Assembly (NCBI RefSeq): GCF_003589595.1
Contig: NW_020654878.1
Coordinates: 275,537-339,536, forward strand
From: Hyposmocoma kahamanoa
Lineage: Eukaryota; Arthropoda; Insecta; Lepidoptera; Cosmopterigidae
Reading direction: 5' to 3'
DNA length: 64,000 bases
Shown here: one piece after another, positions 13,101-25,100 of the stretch
How positions within the stretch are numbered: position 1 is the first letter of the stretch
Layout of the letters: the number at the start of each line of letters is the position of its first letter
Notes under the pieces: generated by a model
Seen by the model: only the letters and a program-made list of their open reading frames with translations
Told to the model about the DNA's origin: nothing
Databases searched by the model: none
Translations under genes and position numbers: made by a program

Positions 13101-16100
13101 CTCCGCCGCCGTGATGTCCTCCGCTGACTCCAGCGTGCTCAGCGCCTCGTCTATGTTCGCCCGGTAAGTGGGAATTTCAGCTGATACGAGAGTCTAAAGT
13201 AATAAATTCAAACAGCGACGTGCTTAGTTTATTAACTAATACCGTTTATTATTAGCTAATAACGTTTTGTCCACAGGAACGTATACAAGCTCATCTTCCG
13301 CCAGAACGCATCGGAGATGGAAATCATCTGGGTGATGCGCGTGTCCATTCTCGTGGTGGGTTTCCTCGCTACCCTCATGGCACTTACCATCCCCTCTATC
13401 TACGGTCTATGGTGAGTCCTAATTGATTCTAAACTTCCTCGGTTAATTGTGTCGCGGTGTTTGGTCATCACATCTCACCAATATAACTCTTCTCTTTTCT
13501 TCTCTAATAGGAACCAGCAACCTTTCTTCCTTAGGACCTATAAAATTCGTACATTATCAAACAAAATCAGTTACACGTAACCTATTGACTATTCCCAACA
13601 GGCACCCAGGGCTTTTGTCAATATTGGTTGTATACTCGTGTTCACATTAATTGACAAACATTCCTTTTCAGGTTGTGTCGTACAAGTTTATGTAACTTCT
13701 TCTAAACTGTAATACTGACCGTATTTGTTTGTTCTATATAACTTATATAGGTATATATTTGTATATCTTCGCTTATATAAAAACATTTAATTCGCTTCAT
13801 GTACATGTATATGTACAAGAGAATCTTATATGAATTTTCAGCTGACTATTACAGGATCGGTTTTAATAAGCGAAGCGACAATTGCGAGAGGCGTTCTATA
13901 GGAATCGCCGTTAATTGGGCTGTTAGTGTATATTGAATTATTTATGTATGTATATTTTGAATTACCTTTTATATATACCAAAATCTTACGTTGTATTAAA
14001 TTCTCTATTGCGTCTGCCGTTTGCGGTTCTGATACGGACTATCAAAATACGTAATAATAAACGGAATATTAAATTAAAAAAATCCCCGAGGCAACCCTCG
14101 AAACAATAATTGGATATTTAGTTACTTATTATTTGAAGCAGTAGCGATAATATTATTTGAAATATCAAAATTATAAATATGAAGGAGACCTCTAACATGT
14201 CAGTTATTTAAAGCGGTCGTGTCAAGATTTCATGAAATACATGTCTACTTATTAGGTAGGTATTTTATGTGTGTAACTGTTACGGTTGACACTGCTGCTG
14301 AAACTGATAATTTGAGAGCAAACTCGAAGTTTTGTGTCGCAGATGAAATATAGTAGTTGTGTTAAAAGTTCGGACAAGCAAATCGATCGTAAGCGACCGA
14401 GTCATTACAAATTGGGGTTATACGTAAATAAATACCGAACTAGTATATGGTAAATGTGAGGTGAATCATAAAACCACTGAGGCAAGTGACACTCGACCCT
14501 GTTCATTTATTCAGAAAGTATTCCCTCGTAGTTATTATAAAATTTTAATTCACAACCAATTCAAAACAATTGTTCATTGAGACGGTATATCTTGGACGGA
14601 CATACAAAATTATAATAAAATACAATTATTTGTGCAACCCGCGTTGGCTATAGTTGCCAGTGTCAGTGATACAACACTTCTTTTATGAAACTACACAAAT
14701 AAATCTTCTAATCATCAAGAGCAATAAGAGAAGTCCAAAGTAGAAAAAAATCCAATATGGTCAAGTCACTATAAATAATGGTTTTGAATAATCTGTTGTA
14801 AATCGAATGTTGTTGAGTTATAAGATATACTTATAATAAAATAAGAAGAGGAGATCAAAGGAACCAAACAACTCCAAAATCAGATTAAAAAAGGTTCTTT
14901 ATTAGCGAGTCATCAACGCGTTATCAACGCGCTTATTATCGACTTGAGGCGATTAAGTTTTATCACGGTTGTTAAGCCGATCCGCCGTTGACACGGCTTT
15001 TCGAGCATCCGCGTCGTTGCATCATTCAGGCGTAGAAGTCGGTCGTCGAAGCGGCCATTAGGGCGTCGGCGCCGCTATTCAGCCATCATTTCAGATTCGG
15101 GGGTATGACTTGTGGTCTCGCACCTTCGGAGTCGTTCAGACTTCGACGCAGCCGTTCGGTCGTCGATGCGGGTATCGACGCTGATGATGGATGGATGAGG
15201 CTATGCACGGACGCGACCGGGAGTTCGCAGGAAGCAGGGGCTCTACTAACCACTAAATTAAAAGATGTGTCAAGTATGAAGCCTCATTCGCAACAAGCAT
15301 CTTTTAATTAGACCCAGTATTGCATATTTCGTGTCCTACGGAGAACGAGAACGCGGACCAGATTCATTGCCGACCGACGTCGAGCCGCGTCTTACGAACC
15401 CATGCCGTTGATTACTTTCGTTCTTATTTAATGGACGTTGAGGCTTTTACTGACCAGCTTAACGCGATTCCAAGTCAATGAGTGTGGTGATTCCCTAAAA
15501 GTAACTACGAGTAATTTGTAGCGTTACAATAGAAACACTACCAACAGTAGAATCTGTTTCTTTAATCCTTCTCCTCTTTAAAGTGAGGCGCGTTTTCCCA
15601 CTAAAACTTCGTAACGAACACTCCGCTCTAAGTGTATATACACTTTAGAGTGAAGTAATCATCAGTCGAACAGTAAGTAGCGTACCATATACTCGAGAAT
15701 AGCTACGTGCGTATATACGTACTCATATACACCCCTGCCTCTCAATGGGTTACGCAGAGATGACGCACCAACCGAGTTAGTATACACTGGCGTTGAATAC
15801 GGCCATATGATACGGTCAGAGTGTTAACGCACTCAACTAGAATAACAAACATCGTAGGTTAGGCTGATCTTGGTTTGGGCACTGACGTGGGAAAGAGAAT
15901 GAGGTGTCTTGTGACTAGCTCGTTCAAACAGTAGGTACGCAATTCAAATTGCGAAGCAAAATACAGGTATTACAATACATGCATTCCTCACTCTTTTCCT
16001 ATCGGGGTAGGCACAAGCACAGCCTTTCACTTGCTGCGATCTTAACACGTCTTTCATACACGTTTGTCAGTTAAGGCTACTTTTGATATAGCCCTTCTTT

Positions 16101-19100
16101 GGGATGTTTTCGCCTTAGTCGGTAGTAAAATAACATTATATGTCCCTCGGGTCTGCTCTTAAGAGACAGTCTAGGCCATTGTCTGCCATTGTAGCGCTAT
16201 GCGAGGTGCAATCTTCACAAGATTTCCAACATTGTGGATCTTCTTCAACGTGTGAGAGATATTGCAACCAAATATGCACAAATGTACATTACTTGCAAAC
16301 AAAAGTCATAGGCACATACTGCCACAGGGACTCGAGCTCGACCTCTCGATTGAGAAGCAAACAGTTTTCCACTAGGCTACCACTGCCGCCTAATAATAGA
16401 TATGTATAGTACATTATAACAAAGGCCGGGAAGTTAGGGATTGCCGGACAAGTGTGGGTTACAAGGTCGAGCGCCTGCGGGTCGTTGTATTATATGAGTC
16501 AGGCAAACCCTGTTCCGACTGAGGTACACACATATAGGTATAGCTTTTCTCAAACAATGCGAGGAAATAAAAAAAGACTAAAGAATGGAGAAGATGTAGA
16601 ACAGAAAAAGTAAAAAAAGATTTAATTGTTTGTTAGGACGATTTGCTGTAAGTAAAGATTATTTTTTGTCGAGGCACATTGTAGCATTATACAAAAAATA
16701 TAAAGTACAAAAAAGAACCCCAAAGCACTTTTATTTCTTTTACCACGCTTTTGCTTTTTCTAAAGTATGTGGTATAAATCTATTCAAGAACCACGCAAAA
16801 ATAGTATGTAATACTATAGACAATTTTAGTTTTTTTTAAATTTTCGTCAGTTGGCTGTATGAAAGTTTTTTACAATCATACATAGTTCATTATAAGTAGA
16901 TAGACTAAAATGCTTAGAGCAGCGGACAGAAATGGAATAAATATGTTTATTCTAACTTTCCTGGACTAGGTCAGCTAAAAGTTTTATACTTTATAAACGA
17001 CAAATTGAGTATATTTTTAAATGATACAAATATTTCCGACCCTATTTAAGAAATAAATACTTGCTGTAGCTCTCTGGTACTCTGGTATAGACATGTGGTA
17101 GACTAACGATGCTAACGCTATCTCACAACCCTTAAGCATAGTTATTGTATTCACAGATGTAACAGTCCATTGCTTTGAATTTACTATTATTTATTTTCTC
17201 TTAGCAACATTCATGTCACCGTATCGTATCCAGTAATTGTATCGAGCTGCACATGTGTTGTGGTTCAGGCGATGAATCTCCGAAGCAGTGAAACAACACA
17301 CGCATTTCAGTAACTTAAATTACTTGAACAATCGATCAGTTACTAACAACAAGTTATAACTTAGACGAAGTAACTTCCTCATTATAATCCATATTTTTTT
17401 ACGACCTCTATACTGTGGATGAGGAGGTTGCGGGTTTTATTTCCGGAGGGACCAAATTGGGAGGTTTCTAAAAAGATTCTGGTCTAGGTGTTCTGGTACG
17501 CAGCCCAGAGTGAAATACGTTGCTCTGACACTCGTAGTACAGGGAATTTCCTTGTTTGAGACCAGGTAATTAATTGCTGCGGATGCCCGGTTAAAAACCT
17601 CTAAGGAGAGGATCATGGTTAACCACGCTGATCTAATTCAGGTTGGAATTCACCCGTTTTCCAAGTGTTATGAACCGCTTTCGTGAGAGTTTTTTTTTGT
17701 TAGAGAGAGTATATTAGCGAAAGCTTCCATTTATATGACCAATGGCTATGGAGTGGAATTCTTTGTCTGCGGACTTATTCCCCGAACGCTATAATTTGGG
17801 CCTTTTCAAGGCGAGAGTGAATAGGCATTATTTAAGTGTGCATGCTCCATCGTCGACCTCATCATCACTTCCATCATGTGAGATCAAATGGGCACTTTTT
17901 TTTTTTTTTATATAAAAAAACTTATAAATGGTAGCCAAACGTGGATCGCAGGGATCGAACATTCGATTTCTCAATTAGATGCAATAGTACTCGTATTCAG
18001 CCTTCGCCATCGACAACCTTCTATTCATCAGCATTTCGCTTTTTAACATAGACATCATCTTTGAATACAGAACTATTTGTGCTATAAAACAAAAAACATA
18101 GATGATCTCTTGTTACGATTAATATATTTTTAATGATATTTAGTGCAGTGCCACTTTTAGTTGCGTAGTAGAGTAGAGCTCCTTGTGAAGGAGTACTGTC
18201 ACCTTACCTATTTCTATCGCCAAGCGATAATGTGAACATTACTGTTTTCCGGTTTTGAAGGGTAAGGGTGCTAGTGAAATTACAGGTACATGGGACTTGT
18301 TAACCTATGTCTCAGGGTGACATGCGCAGTGGCAGGGCCCTTCAGATCTTTGCGATTTAAAGCTCTGAGTGGCACTGCTACTGTTATGGCGTGTAGCTTA
18401 CCACCAGGCGCACGACTTTTTTGTCCCGTCACTCGATATTATGAAAAAAAAGATTTAAGCCACACAGCTCTGAGGGGCATAAACTGACAAGTCCCGTGTG
18501 CCTGCAATTTCACCAGCACCCTTACCCTTCAAAACCGGAACTATATAGTAATGAAAACTCACATTATGGAGGTATTATTATAAAAGAAAAGAATAAAACA
18601 CAGACACAGATTACTTTTTGCGAGTCTCTCGCTCTCCGGCAATCGTATTTAAAATGTAAACTGCTGGGAGTCTTGTTATTCTTAACACACATCACGGCTT
18701 GGCGGCAAAGGTAGGTATGATGATAAGAAGCTACCGATTACATTATTTCGCAGGTACAGTGGTTGTATCACTCATTGGCTTTTGGGGAGATTAGTTGGCG
18801 TAATCTCACCATAATTCCTTGTTGAAATTCTGGCAACGTTGACACATCCACAACCGCCTAGTTCCGCCTCCGATCCGTCCTAGGCACTCGAATCCCGCTT
18901 CTTATTCGTCAAATAAGAGAAATTAACTTTTCCTTTAGTATGTTATTAGTCAATTAATAACATGTATATATTGTTTATAGTAAAATAGTTATTATTTTTG
19001 TCGCACAACTTCTATCTCTAATTTGATGTGCTATAAAAATGTAAAACAATTCATAACATTAAACGATTTCAACGAAATTTCATGGAATAACCTATTAAAA

Positions 19101-22100
19101 TATATTTCAATTTATTTATCAAACGAAATCCAACGGCATACATAGTGTCAAGATGTCAATTATGATGTTATTATATTACACAATATAGCATGACGCAACA
19201 TAGGGAATGTGTAATATAACATTGATAATATAATTTACGAATTGGCCTTTGATATATCCGATCTAAATATATTGTGTATAAAACAGTATGAAAATTATAA
19301 TTATGCTTATTAAAATGAAATTTCATCATCGGGGACTAGACGTTGGTTGGGATTCCACCCCTAGGTTGTGGATGTTCCCAGGTTTCACACGAAGTGTTTC
19401 GCTTCCATATTTATATGGCGAAAGGTTAAGAAGTGGAATTACCTGTCTGCAGACTTATTCCCCGAATGCCATAACTTGTGCCTTTTCATAGCGAGAGTAA
19501 ATAGGCATTATTTCGGTGTGCATGCTACATGGTCGACCTTATCATCACTTTCCATCAATTGAGTGGAAGTTGAAGAAATGTGCACTTACTTTTCATTAAA
19601 AAAAAATTACTAATAACAATGATAACAAAAAAATTACATGATGTTCTTCATTGCGACCGCGGTTGGTACAGTTACGAGATCCTGACGCTTTCGTGGATTA
19701 CTTAGAGAACATGGATAGAACCCTCAAATTACGCAGCTTTTAAACAAACCCTCAATGAACCCGGTTTATTCCCATGGGAGCTGCAATGCCACAAATGCAC
19801 ACACACACAAGATTAAATATTGCGATATGCCTGTAAGTACGTCATAAAATTAAAATACTTTTTGAACACGCCAAAACAGTTGAAAGCAAGAAAACAATTT
19901 CATATAGAAAATACATAGGTAATAAATATACCCGTAGCTACAATCCCGGACAAATTGAAAAACAAAGTTGTCAGAGGTGATTATACTGCTACTATGATTA
20001 TGTTGTACATTTTGTTGTCATCAACTAAAATACTGTAATTTACTTTATCAAAGCGAAACGAGATACAAGAAGTTATTAAAGAAGCATTACACTTACTGGA
20101 CTTTTGTGCAATGACCGATAGTTAGCATTCACCAAAGAAGCGATTAAATATTAAATATTCTTTTGAGAAACATCATTAATATTAAAATAACATTCTTTAC
20201 AAAAAAATTGTAAAAAATTACACTCCACCAAGTGATAGCTGATAAATGCGTGTCGCGGGAAAGACAAATTGGCGTTTCAATCTTCTTACAGCTTCGCGTG
20301 GCTTCCTGGGCGTGTCGTACGGATTCCAATAATAAATGTGGGCTATCATCCCCTATGTCGCACCCTCAATAGTAAACTGACGTCATTCGAAAAGTACTTT
20401 TTGCGAAACCGACAATAAAAAAACTTATATTTTTTGAACCGGGCAACAGCCAGATTTTTTTTATAATATCAAGTGACGGGACGAAGCATTCGTGAACCTG
20501 AGGGTGAGCTACACGCCTCTCCATAACAATTGCTGTGCCTCAGACACTCAGAGCTAATCGCAAAGATCTGAGGGCCACTGCCGTTGCGCAAGTCAACCTG
20601 AGACAGAAGTAGGCGAGTCCCATGTGCCTGTGATTTCACCAGCACCTCAAAACCGACACGCAATAATGCTCACATTACTGCTCGGCGGCAGAAATAGGTA
20701 ACGTGGCAGTACTTGCCTGGGCGAACTCTTTCACAAGGAGCTCTAATGCCATTTGGCACGTGTCAAATATTATAAAATTCTATCCGATATGAAAAATGAT
20801 GTATTGTTATGTATATTTTATTTCTGTGTAGCGGTAGAGGTCCTTGTGAATGAGCCCATGCAGAGAAATTCAACTCAATTCAATTATTTATTTATTTAGG
20901 CATTAATCCCTTAACAACTAAAATTACTATTAGTACACGTATAATTAGAAATACTGCCATCATACTTACTTCTGCTGCCAAGTAGAAATGTGAGCATTTT
21001 ATTGCTTTCCGGTGTAATGGTGCTGGTGAAACTATAGGCACATGCGACTTGTCAATTCTATTTCTCAGGTTGACTTGATTGGGTGCCGAGGGGCGCGCTG
21101 CTCCCCTCCACGGGACGGGGGACGGGGGACCACCTTCCAGGAGGCGGCCCGAAGAGCCTCAGTAGCGGCGGACATGGTGGTTCGCCGAATACAACTGCTG
21201 GGGCTCGAGGTCGCCGTGCCGAAGACGGATGTGGCCGTCTTTGGCGGGAGGGGTAGAGGTTGGGGGGTGCCGGCAGGCGCCCACATCTCCATCGCGGGAG
21301 TATCGGTCCCGGTCAAGTCCCAGATGAAATATCTGGGACTTGTCCTGGACCGGCGATGGAACTTCGGGGAGCATTTCCGGCAACTTGCTCCCCGAATAGT
21401 GGGCGCAGCCCGACCTCGGGAGGCCGGGAGCCCCATGCAGAAGGCTATACGCCGGGGTGACTCGGAGTATGGCCTTACACGGGGCTCCCATTTGGAGTGG
21501 GGCCATATCAGCGGCGACGAAGGCGCTGCTGAGGAGGCCCCAGAGGGTGGTCGCCTTGCGAATGTGCAGGGCGTACAGGACGGTGGCCTGCGCTGCCGCA
21601 TGCGTCCTCGCCGGTACTCCGCCGTGGGACCTCGAAGCCGAGGTCCTGGCGGAGGTCCGCACCTGCCGGCGGGGAATGAGGGACCGAGGCGAGCGACCCG
21701 CTCCCCAAGAGGTGGAGCGGGAGCGCCGCCTCGCGGCGCAGAGCATGCGGGACCGGTGGAAAGAGGGCTTGGCGGATCCCCCCTATAGCGCTCGTACCAT
21801 AGAGGCGATCCGCCCTGTCCTCGTAGAGTGGGTAAACCGGTCCCACGGGCCACTGTCGTACCACCTTGTGCAGGTGCTGACCGGGCACGGCTGCTTCGGT
21901 CACTACCTGTACAAGGTGGCGAGGAGGGAACCGTCCCCGTCGTGCCACGAGTGCGGCGCTGCGGATGACACCGCGCAGCACACCCTAGTGGTGTGTAGCC
22001 GGTGGGATGAGCAGCGCCGCACTCTGACGGGGACTATAGGGCAGGACCTCTTGTTGCCGAGCGTGGTTGCCGCCATGCTCGATAGCGAGGAGTCCTGGGA

Positions 22101-25100
22101 GGCGGTGGCCTCCTTTTGCACAGAGGCTATGTCGCAAAAGGAGGCCGCGGAGCGGGTGCGCGAGGACGCGCCGGACGCGCACCCGCTTCGGCGCAGACGT
22201 ACGGGGAGAAGGCGAAGGCAGTTCGCTGCTCGCCTGATCCCCTAGTGAGACCAGCGGGCTCTGGACAGGGACTCCGGAGCCTGCATTGCACGGCCTCACT
22301 CGTCTGGGGGGCGGGTCGGAGGACAACCGACTCGCCCCTCCGTTGGCGCGGGAGCTCTGGCGTAAGCTAGGGCGGCCGGGCGGCGTCGTGGTGAATGTTC
22401 CCTGATCCCACGGCGCCGACTCAACCGGCGAGAGGGAAACCCGGGGGGGTTTCAGTGGGGTAGGCCCTCCAGTCTGGAGGGAGAGTCTCCACATAACCCC
22501 TGAGTCTCCCTGGGCTCAGGGGTATCCACAAAGATTTCCCCCCCGTCAAAAAAAAAAAAAAAAGGTTGATGGGCGCAGTGGTAGTGCCCCTCAGGTCTTT
22601 ACGAGTTAAAGCTCTGAGTGGCACTGCAACTGTTATGGACAGGCATGTCGTTTACCGTCAGGCGCACGACTTGTTCGTCCCGTCACTTCATATCTTGTAA
22701 AAACGAATAGACCCGCACAATCCACGTCCGTCAATTGGTTAGCTAATGTCGTACAAAAATGTATTCGAATTACCTCACCTTATTATTGAAAGTGTGAGCG
22801 CACATTATTATGCCTGTTTAAGAACGTCGTCAATTTGCCGAGACGATACGACTTCGTTAATATGATATAAGGTTTTGCGTTACGACACACCTGCCAGCGT
22901 TTATGAGTTCTTACACATAATTATTAACAGTTTAGTGTCTGCGAATATGAGATACTAATATGATAACTTTGATAACACTAATCATCCTCGCAGTAAAGTC
23001 AGCGGAATGTGAATGGAACGATAAATGTGATCTTTAAATAAACGACATTACAAGGACAGGAAACTAATTTAATTACGTTTGTGTCTACAAAAATTTTTAT
23101 TATTTCAGAACTGTGTTATTAAAAAACTTTAAATACTATTATTTCATAGGTACGTTTAAATTACACTTGAACTTGTCAATATACTCATTCTTAATGGAGA
23201 TTCCCCTTCTTCTTATCGGGTCGATGCTTCTTTCATAGGGCTATATTGACTTTGAATAGTATGTTGCCACTTTGACTTCGCTCTCCGTGGCCGCGCAGAA
23301 ATGTGCCCTCGTACGGGTGTTAGGGTACGAGAGGCACACGAGCAAGTGCTCCGTGGACTGCATTGGGGCACCACAATCATGCAGATTCCGCTGAGAAGAA
23401 TGATTAGAAAATTCCGAGGGTTGCTCTTTGTAAATAGACATTACTTCACGTTTATCGAATTTATAATATGTAACATCTTGACGTTCAACTTAATTACAAC
23501 GATTAAAGCGACTTCTCTAGTCAGCTGCTGGTAGCTGTAAAGGTAGCTGGCTGAGTAATGAAATAGATTTCTCACAGATGGCGCTACGGGAAACAGTCAT
23601 TAAAAACCAAAACAAACATCTGCATCAAGCACATAGAAATTTATAAGGTTCGCTGGTTGGTTCCATGGCTTAGTTGACATAGCGTCTAGCACGGTTTGCT
23701 AGGAGACGCTGGGTCGTATCCAGCCGGGTCGAAGGATTTTTTCTAAGTAGTTATTAATAATAATAACAAATTAGTGGAGTAATTTCATAAAAAAATATTG
23801 AATTTCATGGTGGTGAGATATCCCGACATTCAATAAACTTAATTATAATATGTACTTTAAAATATCAAAGATAGCAACAGCCTGAAAGACCAAACTGATT
23901 ATTCCCATGGGATTTTGTCATCCAAGTACGCAGAAGCTGTGTAATAAACCGTAGCATTACGTCTCGTACATGGCGAATTTTGAATATGAGTAGGAATCTT
24001 ATACGAGTACATTGTCCCTTAAATGACTTTGTGAAGACGATTGTCAATAACGGTCACTTTATTTTTGTTAAGTTTGTATTAATATTATGTTTATCAGTAT
24101 TTTTTAAGAAAAAAATACTATTCTTCTCAACATAAATTACTCAGACTTAGAGTCACGTGACTCTAGTAAAAGAATATTAATCTCTTGAAACCTTTTTTTC
24201 AAAGATATTCTTGCTTTTAATTAACGCCTTCGTAAATAGAGCGTCTCGCTCATTTATTTCCTTAGTTAATAAATATATAGTAAGGTAGACTTGTTCCACA
24301 CCAGTTCAAGTAAGTTAAAACGCTTACTTAGTGATACTTTATTCTCTTCAAGTTATTATTTATCTAGGTATGTAGCTACTGTAACTGTTTTAGGTATTCA
24401 ATTTCGTTATTTATATTTATTGTTTTTTTTAAGTCGGCAAGTTACTTTTTAGTTTGTTTGTACCACTGTAAATGTTTAATTATCTGTGGATACTTTTAAT
24501 TAGCTCTCAGCATACATGCACTGGTCTGTCAGGCGTGTATTATACTTAAAATAGAAAGTATAATACACGCCTGATCCCTATTACCTCGCTGTAAGTTTTC
24601 CAAAAATAATGAAATAAAATCCTGTTAATTAATGTCAGCAGCATCTCCCCAAAGCCAAATGCCGTACATCGGGAAACTGAAAATAAAAGTAAACAAATAT
24701 AGCGGTTTCTACGCTTGGGTGGTGTACTACGAAACAATTGTGAGCAGTGCGCACGCTCCTTTAATAAAGACACAGCCTGGCGAATGTCGCAACAGCAGCG
24801 GTGCCGTCGTTTAGTCATGATCAGATTTACGGGTATTCGTGACGGCTGGTAGCTAAGCCTGTGACGGTTGGGACGTGCACAGCGCTGCCCTCGAAGGGCC
24901 GATGGGCTATTAAGCATAATGGCCGGTGATTGTTGCAATCCTCCGCTGAAAGTTTTATTGACTAGCATGTGTTATTCATAGCGACTTCGCTGACTTGCTT
25001 GTAAGATTCGAATGACTGATATAGGTAATTGCATATATATATATTATTTTTGTTACATACTATTTAAGAAACGCACCTTATTATGAGAATTAAAAAATAA

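Larger units (their letters stand above)
20829..22704 (+). mobile_element. Family-R copy 3, interrupted by an R1-clade element
   Basis: The left part at 20829-21073 carries the head, TTCCGGTGTAATGGTGCTGG and ACTTGTCAATTCTATTTCTC. The right part at 22564-22704 carries GATGGGCGCAGTGGTAGTGC, CTCTGAGTGGCACTGC and CGTCCCGTCACTTCATA. The two parts join to the normal order once the insertion is removed. The left part also holds an extra segment of roughly 90 bp near 20865-20955 not present in other copies. Confidence 0.75.

Noticed and set aside
15105..15311. 68-codon plus-strand frame in the GC-rich island
   Set aside because: No splice sites, signal or recognisable motif; probably chance in CG-rich DNA.
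21065..21853. 262- and 195-codon antisense frames across the R1 element
   Set aside because: They are antisense shadows in a GC-rich retroelement whose sense frame has clear R1 motifs and a zinc knuckle.
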